5,452 bases of DNA from positions 1-5,452 of the forward strand of contig JAISWY010000294.1 in the NCBI GenBank assembly GCA_031270925.1, given 5' to 3'. Under the pieces are notes generated by a model. The model was not told where the DNA came from. It searched no databases and was given only the letters and a program-made list of their open reading frames with translations. Shown here piece by piece: positions 1 through 5,452 of the stretch; the stretch's first letter is position 1, and every line of letters starts with the position of its first letter. Source of the stretch: Candidatus Symbiothrix sp. GTDB lineage: Bacteria > Bacteroidota > Bacteroidia > Bacteroidales > Azobacteroidaceae. Position numbers and translations under genes: made by a program.

Positions 1-20
1 GAGAGGTGAGCGCTTCCACT

Positions 21-42
21 ACCCCCAGATAAATCTGGGGGT
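21..42. repeat. Perfect hairpin 1 (ACCCCCAGAT / ATCTGGGGGT)
   Basis: The arms at 21-30 and 33-42 are exact reverse complements around a two-base AA centre. In practice the innermost A/T pairs would open to give a larger loop. The G/C-rich outer stem should be stable in RNA or single-stranded DNA. It is followed by GTTATTCACA rather than a T-run. Confidence 0.85.
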
Positions 43-50
43 TATTCACA

Positions 51-71
51 GGAAACACCTCCGGTGTTTCC
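51..71. repeat. Perfect hairpin 2 (GGAAACACC / GGTGTTTCC)
   Basis: The arms at 51-59 and 63-71 are exact reverse complements around a three-base TCC loop. It sits eight bases after hairpin 1, and the pair probably belongs to one element. Confidence 0.85.
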
Positions 72-134
72 ACTCGCACGTCTTTCGCTCTCGTTAATAG
101 CACCTCAAAAAAAGATTTAGCCCATTTTTATGCG

Positions 135-168
135 TTTGTGTATAATTGAGAATTTTATGCTATCTTTG
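135..168 (+). promoter_or_regulatory. Bacteroidetes-type promoter for the imm33-like/aroK/ald operon
   Basis: TATCTTTG at 161-168 matches the Bacteroidetes primary-sigma -7 consensus TAnnTTTG exactly. TTTG at 135-138 is a candidate -33 element, 22 bases upstream, slightly longer than the usual spacing. Transcription would begin near 173-175 and give a leader of about 20 A/T-rich bases before the ATG at 194. No terminator or second promoter is visible until after 2261, so this promoter probably serves all three genes. Confidence 0.75.
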
Positions 169-193
169 CACCGTATTTTTTATATTTAAAAAT

Positions 194-535
194 ATGAATA
201 CCGAAGATTTACAAACAAAAGACGATGTTCCGGAGCGAACGTACATCGAACAACCCGTAAAAAAATATGCCTTCGTTTCCAAACGGGCATTGGAAGCCGA
301 CCATATCGGCTATTGTTATCGCGACGAACCCGAAACCAAAATCGATAGCGGTTGGCGGTTCCTCTATGGCGATGAAGATGAAAATTACCTCGACAATCCT
401 ACCCACAGCGAGGCAGTGTATCCCGAAGATATGCTCTCTATCAATCCCGCTCTGGATGTGATTCTGGGCGCTCCCGTCGATACGGAATTTTTCTGGAACG
501 AAGAATCGGAATCCTACGAAGAAATAATCAATTAA
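194..535 (+). CDS. DUF2185 / Imm33-type small protein
   Basis: A 113-residue, acidic, soluble protein with no signal peptide or membrane segment. It resembles DUF2185 (Imm33-like, PF09951): an AFVSKRALE block at residues 26-34, then IGYCYRDEP (38-46), the hallmark DSGWRF at 51-56 and a GDE at 59-61, followed by the family's NPALDVILGAP-like tail. Imm33 members occur as immunity proteins in polymorphic toxin loci, but many are lone genes of unknown role, and nothing toxin-like is visible nearby. The ATG at 194 is chosen over an in-frame TTG at 146 because the TTG lies upstream of the -7 promoter element and could not be on the transcript. It is the first gene of a tight operon and ends two bases before the aroK start. 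The exact function is unknown; the family call is from remembered motifs. Confidence 0.8.
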   Translation: MNTEDLQTKDDVPERTYIEQPVKKYAFVSKRALEADHIGYCYRDEPETKIDSGWRFLYGDEDENYLDNPTHSEAVYPEDMLSINPALDVILGAPVDTEFFWNEESESYEEIIN

Positions 536-537
536 GT

Positions 538-1071
538 GTGCGCCGGATATTTCTAATCGGTTATATGTGCGCCGGCAAAACGACTATAGCTAAAAAGCTG
601 GCACAAAAACTAGGATGGCAAATGATTGATATAGACCGGTTTATAGAAAACCGTTATCACAAAAAAATCAATGAGATATTTGCCGGAAAAGGAGAAACGG
701 GATTTCGTGAAATCGAACGGAAAATCCTCCTCAGAATCACCTCGTTCGACCGGGTCGTCGTTTCCACCGGTGGCGGAACTCCCTGCTTTTTCGATAATAT
801 GGATGTGATGAACCGCTCCGGAACAACGGTCTATCTGCAAGTGTCGGCCGAAGAATTAGCCGATCGATTGGATGTTTGTAAAGCATCCCGTCCACTCGTA
901 AAAGATAAAAATACGGCCGAAATAGAGGTCTTTGTCCGCGAAAATCTGGCGAAACGCGAACCGTTTTATCGTCAGGCGCAACTAATTTTTCCAGTCGAGG
1001 AATTATTATCACCCCAAGAAGTCGGCCATCGAGTCGATAAATTAATCATTCAATTAAATCCGAAAATATGA
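538..1071 (+). CDS. aroK: Shikimate kinase
   Basis: A 177-residue protein of the usual shikimate kinase length. The enzyme phosphorylates the 3-hydroxyl of shikimate with ATP in the cytoplasm, a step toward chorismate and aromatic amino acids. Visible motifs are a P-loop at residues 8-16 (GYMCAGKTT), Asp31/Asp33 for shikimate and Mg, the FRE motif with Arg57, the GGG of the shikimate-binding loop at 78-80, the lid arginine in RPL (Arg118), and the KREPFY segment near Arg140. The P-loop has Cys11 where most homologues have Gly; the GKT core is intact, so activity is expected. GTG at 538 is the likely start because it lies two bases after the upstream stop and puts the P-loop eight residues from the N-terminus. 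The stop overlaps the next gene's start (ATGA, 1068-1071), implying translational coupling. Pathway neighbours are not present in the window. Confidence 0.95.
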   Translation: MRRIFLIGYMCAGKTTIAKKLAQKLGWQMIDIDRFIENRYHKKINEIFAGKGETGFREIERKILLRITSFDRVVVSTGGGTPCFFDNMDVMNRSGTTVYLQVSAEELADRLDVCKASRPLVKDKNTAEIEVFVRENLAKREPFYRQAQLIFPVEELLSPQEVGHRVDKLIIQLNPKI

Positions 1072-2261
1072 AACAGGAAACCTTTCTCAGTCCGCAAGAA
1101 TTATTGCAGGAAACAACTGCTGCCCGTCGCAGGCTGACTATCGGTATTCCGAAAGAAAACGCCGCAACCGAAAAACGCTTGGCGCTCACCCCCGAAGCCG
1201 TCGATATCATTACCGAATCGGGACACGAAGTGGTTTTGGAATCCGAAGCCGGACAAGGCATCCACTATTCCGACCACGATTATTCCGAATCGGGCGCCCA
1301 AATTACCGGCAATCGTGCCGAAGTCTTCGCCTGTGATTTTATCTTGAAAATCGCACCGCCGACCATCGAAGAAATCCGGTGGATGAAAAAACGGGCAACC
1401 ATTTTGAGTAGTCTGCAAATGCCCGATCTTTCCGTCGAAACCATTAAAGCCTTATCGAAAAAGCAAATAAGCGCCATCGCGTTTGAATTGATGACTCCCG
1501 ACGGACAAACCTTTCCCGTGCGTAACGCCATTTCCGAAATCGAAGGCGCAGCCGCCATCTCCGTCGCAGCCGAATTGTTGAGCAACGAAAAAGACGGAAA
1601 AGGCATTTTGATGGGCGGCGTTCCGGGCGTTTCTCCCACCGAAGTCGTGATTACCGGCGCAGGAGTAGCAGGAACCGTAGCGGCGCGGGCAGCCTTGGCA
1701 TTAGGCGCTACCGTCAAAATTTTCGACAGCGATTTGCGTAAATTGCGACAGATACAAAGCGATTTGCGATATCCGGTTTTTACTTCTGTTTTTCAACCGA
1801 ATGTGTTGATAAACACATTCCAATCGGCCGACGTAGTCATCGGAGCCATGCGTTACCTCGACGATTCGGTGCGACATGTTATTTCGGCAGATGTGATTCA
1901 AACCATGAAAGAGGGTGCGCTTATCATTGATTTACGGGTCAATCAGGGCGGCTGTTTTGAAACAACCTGTTTCCTTCCGAAAGAACATCCGGCGATATTC
2001 GAAAAGCACGGAGTTAAACATTATTGCGTACCCAACCTCAGTTCGCGGGTGGCGCGCACCGCAGCCATGTCGCTTAGTAATGTTTTCACTCCATTAATCG
2101 TTTCTATGGGCGAATTGGGTGGCATCAACGGCATCGCAACGGCCGATCCTAGTTTTCGTTCCGGCTTTTACATGTATGCCGGCAAATTGGTCAATCCTTA
2201 TGTTGCCAAGCGCTTTAATCTCCCGGCCAACGACATCGGCTTGTTCTTGTCAATGTTTTGA
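1068..2261 (+). CDS. ald: Alanine dehydrogenase/PntA-family protein (annotated as alanine dehydrogenase)
   Basis: A 397-residue protein of the alanine dehydrogenase / NAD(P) transhydrogenase alpha family. The N-terminal domain begins with GIPKE at residues 26-30 and the EKRLALTP block (Arg37). The nucleotide-binding domain has GGVPGVSPTEVVITGAGVAG around 183-202, with the dinucleotide-binding GAGVAG at 197-202 and Asp220 ending the second strand, favouring NAD over NADP. Alanine dehydrogenase would interconvert alanine with pyruvate plus ammonia. Its length and C-terminus fit soluble Bacteroidetes proteins annotated as alanine dehydrogenase. No membrane segments or pntB partner are seen, which argues against a transhydrogenase. 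However, the catalytic His and Asp of classical enzymes (His96 and Asp270 in the M. tuberculosis protein) align by eye with Gln117 and Asn292, so the reaction is not certain. It overlaps aroK by four bases. Confidence 0.8.
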   Translation: MKQETFLSPQELLQETTAARRRLTIGIPKENAATEKRLALTPEAVDIITESGHEVVLESEAGQGIHYSDHDYSESGAQITGNRAEVFACDFILKIAPPTIEEIRWMKKRATILSSLQMPDLSVETIKALSKKQISAIAFELMTPDGQTFPVRNAISEIEGAAAISVAAELLSNEKDGKGILMGGVPGVSPTEVVITGAGVAGTVAARAALALGATVKIFDSDLRKLRQIQSDLRYPVFTSVFQPNVLINTFQSADVVIGAMRYLDDSVRHVISADVIQTMKEGALIIDLRVNQGGCFETTCFLPKEHPAIFEKHGVKHYCVPNLSSRVARTAAMSLSNVFTPLIVSMGELGGINGIATADPSFRSGFYMYAGKLVNPYVAKRFNLPANDIGLFLSMF

Positions 2262-2271
2262 GTTTACCTGT

Positions 2272-2306
2272 TTTGCGATTTTGTCCGGATATTTGTATTA
2301 CCTTTG
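2272..2306 (+). promoter_or_regulatory. Bacteroidetes-type promoter for sufB
   Basis: TACCTTTG at 2299-2306 matches TAnnTTTG. TTTG at 2272-2275 is the best -33 candidate, 23 bases away, which is long. Transcription would start near 2311-2313, about 15 A/T-rich bases before the ATG at 2328. The site lies in the 66-base gap after the ald stop, so sufB is probably a separate transcription unit, although no terminator is visible in the gap. Confidence 0.7.
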
Positions 2307-2327
2307 CAAAATCAAAAAATAAAAATT

Positions 2328-3779
2328 ATGGCAGACGACACAAACGATATACTAAACAAATTTACAAACAAAGATTACGAATACGGCTTCACATCCGACA
2401 TTCATACCGAATTGATTCCCAAAGGATTAACTGAAAATGTGGTACGTATCATCTCTGAAAAGAAAAACGAACCCGAATGGATGCTTGATTTCCGCATAAA
2501 AGCTTTCCGCTATTGGCAGAGCTTGAAAATGCCGACTTGGGCGCATCTGAATATTCCGCCGATTGATTATCAGGATATTATCTATTATGCGGCGCCGAAA
2601 CAGCAAAAAGAAGGCCTGAAAAACTTGGAAGAGGTCGATCCCGAACTTCTGAAAACATTCGACAAACTCGGCGTTCCCTTGCATGAACAAAAAATCATGT
2701 CGGGAATAGCGGTCGATGCCGTGATGGACAGCGTTTCAGTCAAAACAACCTACAAAGATACCTTGTCCGAAAAAGGCATCATTTTCTGTTCGTTCAGCGA
2801 AGCCGTAAAAGATCATCCCGATTTGGTGCAAAAATACTTGGGAAGCGTAGTTTCTTACCGCGATAATTTTTTCGCGGCGCTTAATTCGGCGGTTTTCAGC
2901 GACGGTTCATTTGTGTTCATTCCCAAAGGCGTTCGTTGTCCGATGGAATTATCGACCTATTTCCGCATCAACGCCATGAAAACCGGACAATTCGAGCGTA
3001 CCTTGATTGTGGCCGAAGAAGATGCCTACGTCAGCTATCTAGAAGGATGCACGGCGCCGATGCGCGACGAAAACCAATTGCACGCGGCCATTGTCGAAAT
3101 TGTGGTTTTAGATCGCGCCGAAGTGAAATATTCGACTGTTCAAAACTGGTATCCGGGCGACAGAGAGGGCAAGGGCGGCATTTACAATTTCGTAACCAAA
3201 CGCGGATTGTGCAAAGGTGAATCGTCGAAACTGTTTTGGACGCAAGTCGAAACCGGTTCGGCTATCACGTGGAAATATCCATCGTGCATTTTATCGGGCG
3301 ATAATTCCATCGGCGAATTTTATTCGGTGGCTGTTACCAATAATTTCCAACAAGCCGATACGGGTACGAAAATGATTCATCTCGGCAAAAACACAAAAAG
3401 CCGAATTGTATCGAAAGGCATTTCCGCCGGAAAAAGTCAAAACAGCTACCGAGGATTGGTTCGAGTAAGCAAAAACGCCGAAAACGCCCGCAACCATTCG
3501 CAATGCGACAGTCTTTTGCTCGGCGACAAATGTGGCGCACACACTTTTCCTTACATGGACATCGCAAACGAATCGACCATTGTGGAACATGAAGCCACTA
3601 CCTCTAAAATCAGTGAAGACCAAATTTTTTATTGCAATCAACGCGGTATTTCTACCGAAGAAGCTGTGGGATTGATTGTGAACGGCTATGCCAAAGAAGT
3701 ATTGAACAAACTCCCAATGGAATTTGCAGTAGAAGCGCAAAAACTGTTACAGATCAGTTTGGAAGGTAGCGTCGGATAG
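2328..3779 (+). CDS. sufB: Fe-S cluster assembly protein SufB
   Basis: A complete 483-residue SufB. It acts in the cytoplasm with SufC ATPase and SufD as the SufBC2D scaffold that builds Fe-S clusters from sulfur delivered by SufS/SufE-type partners. Family hallmarks are present: [19 protein letters not shown] around 197-215, the beta-helix core with YLEGCTAP (237-244), [19 protein letters not shown] (391-409), the EHEATTS block (420-426) and a C-terminus ending LEGSVG. Cys393 and the EHE at 420-422 match residues studied in E. coli SufB (Cys405 and Glu432-His433-Glu434) for cluster assembly. The ATG at 2328 is preferred over an in-frame TTG at 2304, which lies within the -7 promoter element. 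Unusually, no sufC follows: the stop is three bases from the stop of an unrelated opposite-strand gene fragment. Function is near certain. Confidence 0.97.
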   Translation: MADDTNDILNKFTNKDYEYGFTSDIHTELIPKGLTENVVRIISEKKNEPEWMLDFRIKAFRYWQSLKMPTWAHLNIPPIDYQDIIYYAAPKQQKEGLKNLEEVDPELLKTFDKLGVPLHEQKIMSGIAVDAVMDSVSVKTTYKDTLSEKGIIFCSFSEAVKDHPDLVQKYLGSVVSYRDNFFAALNSAVFSDGSFVFIPKGVRCPMELSTYFRINAMKTGQFERTLIVAEEDAYVSYLEGCTAPMRDENQLHAAIVEIVVLDRAEVKYSTVQNWYPGDREGKGGIYNFVTKRGLCKGESSKLFWTQVETGSAITWKYPSCILSGDNSIGEFYSVAVTNNFQQADTGTKMIHLGKNTKSRIVSKGISAGKSQNSYRGLVRVSKNAENARNHSQCDSLLLGDKCGAHTFPYMDIANESTIVEHEATTSKISEDQIFYCNQRGISTEEAVGLIVNGYAKEVLNKLPMEFAVEAQKLLQISLEGSVG

Positions 3780-3782
3780 TTC

Positions 3783-4298
3783 TTATTCTGCAATGCAACG
3801 GACACTAAACCCGTAAGCGCGACGGGTGGCGTCGGACTCGGCCACATAGCTAGCGGTGAAGCCTATGCGAGAGTTTTCCATACCACTGACAGTACAGCTC
3901 CAATAGTAGCCGTTGTAGCCCGTATGATACACATGACTGTCGTCTTGGTGGCGAGTACCCGCGGCAGGCAGAAACATCAATGGATCGGGAGCAGCAGGAT
4001 CAGTAAGCGAAAGGCTGCCGTTTTTGTAATCGACATTAGCAGACGACCAAACGCTTGCATTGTAAATCGCGAAACCACTTAAATCAGGATAATTATTATG
4101 AGAATCAGGACTACTCGATGACCACATGCATGATGCATGGCCATTGTTAACAGAAACCCATGTAACATTTGTATTATTTTTGGGAGTAGCTCCAGAGTAG
4201 CCGTCATGGGTACTAGTCTCGCTATTGAACAAGGAAAAGTAATCATTGGCTGTAGAAGTAGAAGAACCGCCCTCATTACCAAGCAATGCCCATTTTTT
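3783..4298 (-). pseudogene. 5'-truncated Fib_succ_major (FISUMP) surface protein fragment
   Basis: The minus strand encodes about 171 residues (from KKWALLGN, near 4298, to the stop at 3783-3785) resembling the C-terminal part of Fibrobacter succinogenes major paralogous-domain proteins. These are usually secreted or lipid-anchored surface proteins of Bacteroidetes and Fibrobacteres with a C-type-lectin-like fold. Key matches are GFAIYNASVW in the middle, PLMFLPAAGTRH about 65 residues from the end, GYYWSCTVSG, and the terminal RAYGFSVRCIAE. There is no ATG, signal peptide or lipobox. The frame stays open upstream to about 4421 but there runs antisense to another gene remnant, so the real 5' part is missing. 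A TTG at 4286 exists in frame but is not a convincing start. The fragment converges on sufB with three bases between the stops. Binding target unknown; probably not expressed. Confidence 0.72.
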
Positions 4299-4330
4299 GT
4301 GGGGTAAATAATGATTTTTAAAAGCAAAAA

Positions 4331-4696
4331 AATGTAGAAAATTATTCAGAAAAATTACAACGAGAGAATGTAGAAATTTCCGAATACAGATTTTATAATG
4401 AAAGGGAATGGCGATTTGTTCCTACAAGAGAAGATAAAAAGTTTAAAGAATATAAATCTGCAATTTCTCTAAAAACAGAATCGTATTTAGCAAACAAAGA
4501 TAGATATAATGAACAAATTAAATCTTATCGACTTGAATTCGACCCTATTGATATTTCTTATATAATTGTAGAAAACACTTCTGAAATATCAGATGTAATT
4601 AATTTTTTAAGGAAAGAATATAAATGTACAGCAGAGGAATTGGACATACTTTTTAGCAAAGTATGTTCTACTGAACAAATTATAGCAGATTATTGA
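4331..4696 (+). pseudogene. 5'-truncated AbiGi-type abortive infection antitoxin fragment
   Basis: An open frame without any ATG runs from a stop at 4319-4321 to TGA at 4694-4696, giving about 121 residues from 4331. It resembles the C-terminal half of AbiGi-family antitoxins (PF10899): FYNEREWRFVP near residue 21, a lysine-rich middle, LEFDPIDISYIIVEN with SEI following, and the terminal STEQIIADY. Full-length relatives are, from memory, about 220-240 residues, so roughly the first half is gone. No promoter or start codon is visible, so it is probably inactive. Composition is strongly A/T-rich (about 25% G+C over 4441-4500) against about 47% in a comparable stretch of sufB, consistent with horizontal acquisition. 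Its missing 5' end abuts the missing 5' end of the FISUMP fragment. No AbiGii toxin gene follows. Confidence 0.75.
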
Positions 4697-4873
4697 AAAA
4701 GGTAAAATATTATGCTCTCACAACAAAACACAGAATACAACTTCGCAAATATCAGTTTAATTTATCTCACAAATAAGCAATAAAACTACCAATATAAGCA
4801 CTATTTCAAACCGCCAACCAAAAATATTTTCCATTTTTCGCTCAGGAATGATATGAGAGTTTAATTTAATGCG
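4697..4873. other. A/T-rich spacer without a convincing gene
   Basis: This 177-base spacer between the AbiGi-like remnant and the AbiEi promoter holds only a 23-codon frame (ATG at 4712 to TAA at 4781-4783), too short and featureless to call. I saw no strong hairpin, terminator or repeat. Confidence 0.6.
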
Positions 4874-4881
4874 TATCTTTG
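4874..4881 (+). promoter_or_regulatory. Bacteroidetes -7 element of the abiEi gene
   Basis: TATCTTTG matches TAnnTTTG and is identical to the element at 161-168. No clear TTTG or TTG stands at the expected -33 distance, so the promoter may be weak or activator-dependent. Only four bases separate it from the ATG at 4886, so transcription probably starts at or next to the start codon. Confidence 0.65.
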
Positions 4882-4885
4882 CAGT

Positions 4886-5452
4886 ATGAATACAAATATA
4901 CCGACAAAAATAAACCAACTATTGCAGAAAGTCCCGCGAGGCGGGCTGTTTCTGGCTTCGTGGATGTACGAAAACGGTATATCCCGCGAATTGCAACGCC
5001 ATTATAAAAAATCGCAGTGGCTCACGTCACTCGATACGGGCGTAATGGTGCGTACCGGCGAAACGCCCACCCTGTTCGGCGCATTGGCAAGCCTGAACGA
5101 ACAGGACAACAAACATTTCGCCATCGGGGCAATGTCAGCCCTCGAAATGCAGGGTTTTTCCCACTATTTGCCAATGGGGAAAAAGACGATGGTTTTGTTC
5201 TCGCCCAAAGGCGAAAGATTGCCCGCGTGGTTTCTCAAAAGGGATTGGAATGTTTTTTTGAGGCACTTTACAACCGAATGTTTAAGTCCGGAAATGGGCA
5301 TAGAAACCGTTTCGCAAGAGGGTTTTCATTTGCCTGTTTCCTCTCCGGCGAGGGCGTTTTTGGAATGTTTGCATTTGTCTCCAAAATATTACAATCTAAC
5401 TGATTTATACTATGTAATGGAAATGCTTTCGCTTTTGCCCCCGCTCAAAATG
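4886..5452 (+). CDS. Type IV toxin-antitoxin AbiEi-family antitoxin (partial, runs off the right edge)
   Basis: An open frame of 189 codons from ATG 4886 continues past the window end. The product resembles AbiEi antitoxins with an AbiEi_3-type organisation: an N-terminal winged-helix-like region (about residues 8-60, with LLQKVPRGGLFLASWMYENG and a VRTGE turn), then ALEMQGFSHYLPMG (85-98), a VLFSPKGERLPAWF stretch (103-116), and SSPARAFLE at 152-160, the usual SSPxRAxLE motif. In the characterised AbiE system AbiEi represses its own promoter and counters AbiEii, a nucleotidyltransferase-like toxin, without direct binding, and the pair aborts phage infection. The AbiEii partner would be expected directly downstream, outside the window. 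The start is supported by the promoter position and by homology-like sequence beginning within ten residues. G+C is higher than in the adjacent AbiGi-like remnant, suggesting a different origin. The C-terminus cannot be judged. Confidence 0.85.
   Translation, partial: MNTNIPTKINQLLQKVPRGGLFLASWMYENGISRELQRHYKKSQWLTSLDTGVMVRTGETPTLFGALASLNEQDNKHFAIGAMSALEMQGFSHYLPMGKKTMVLFSPKGERLPAWFLKRDWNVFLRHFTTECLSPEMGIETVSQEGFHLPVSSPARAFLECLHLSPKYYNLTDLYYVMEMLSLLPPLKM

Larger units (their letters stand above)
3..106. repeat. Palindromic intergenic element with two hairpins (REP-like)
   Basis: Two perfect hairpins lie eight bases apart: 21-42 (10-bp arms, AA centre) and 51-71 (9-bp arms, TCC loop). They are flanked by shorter complementary segments: GAGGTG at 3-8 with CACCTC at 101-106, and GAGCG at 8-12 with CGCTC at 86-90, so the whole could fold as a branched structure. 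There is no T-run after either hairpin, so a simple intrinsic terminator is unlikely. The compact G/C-rich hairpins in an otherwise A/T-rich intergenic region resemble REP-type elements mobilised by RAYT (IS200-like) transposases. On the minus strand GTGG stands directly before the second hairpin, like the tetranucleotide guides of such elements. Only one copy is visible, so its repetitive nature is inferred. The element may extend left of the window. Confidence 0.5.

Noticed and set aside
21..71. Hairpins read as intrinsic terminators of a gene to the left
   Set aside because: Neither stem is followed by a T-run on the plus strand; on the minus strand the bases after the stems are also not T-rich.
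1..129. Stop-free minus-strand frame across the hairpin element
   Set aside because: It begins after a stop with no good start codon and reads through the palindromes; it is probably a by-product of the repeat's composition.
1280..1717. Long minus-strand open frame opposite the alanine-dehydrogenase-like gene
   Set aside because: Low-complexity antisense shadow of a well-supported gene.
4125..4139. Small palindrome CATGCAT-G-ATGCATG
   Set aside because: It lies inside the FISUMP-like coding stretch and is explained by its codons; arms of only seven bases with a one-base centre are not a convincing site.
3783..4298. FISUMP fragment as a target of a diversity-generating retroelement
   Set aside because: C-type-lectin-like C-termini can be such targets, but no reverse transcriptase, template repeat or near-identical second copy is visible in the window.
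4712..4783. 23-codon open frame after the AbiGi-like remnant
   Set aside because: Too short, with no recognisable motif and no promoter; expected by chance in A/T-rich DNA.
5017..5403. 128-codon plus-strand open frame
   Set aside because: It is an out-of-frame shadow of the AbiEi-like gene, which reads in a different frame with clear family motifs.

Overview
The window looks like a chromosomal segment from a member of the Bacteroidetes, probably Bacteroidales. Three places carry the Bacteroidetes -7 promoter element TAnnTTTG (161-168, 2299-2306, 4874-4881), each just upstream of a plausible start codon. Leaders are short and A/T-rich, without strong Shine-Dalgarno sequences. The shikimate kinase, alanine-dehydrogenase-like protein and SufB resemble Bacteroidetes members of their families as I remember them. 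No database search was possible.

Left part (1-2261): an intergenic palindromic element with two perfect hairpins (about 3-106) is followed by a promoter and a tight three-gene run. The genes are a small DUF2185/Imm33-type protein (194-535), shikimate kinase aroK (GTG start at 538, two bases after the previous stop) and an alanine dehydrogenase/PntA-family protein (1068-2261, ATGA overlap with aroK). The last has non-canonical residues at two positions that are catalytic in classical alanine dehydrogenases.

Middle (2262-3779): sufB with its own promoter, complete, encoding the scaffold subunit of the SUF iron-sulfur cluster machinery. The expected sufC/sufD are absent downstream. Three bases after the sufB stop comes the stop of a gene fragment on the opposite strand.

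Right part (3783-5452): an accessory, rearranged region. A 5'-truncated fragment of a Fib_succ_major (FISUMP) surface-protein gene on the minus strand lies head-to-head with a 5'-truncated, very A/T-rich fragment of an AbiGi-type abortive-infection antitoxin on the plus strand. Both lost their 5' ends at about the same place (4300-4330). After an A/T-rich spacer comes an AbiEi-family type IV antitoxin gene (from 4886) that runs off the window. Its start codon sits so close to the -7 element that its mRNA may be leaderless. A partner AbiEii toxin gene is expected just beyond the right edge.

The window therefore goes from housekeeping genes (aromatic amino-acid precursor synthesis, amino-acid/redox metabolism, Fe-S assembly) into a decayed phage-defence/toxin-antitoxin patch. 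I saw no rRNA, tRNA, CRISPR array, intact insertion sequence or replication origin.
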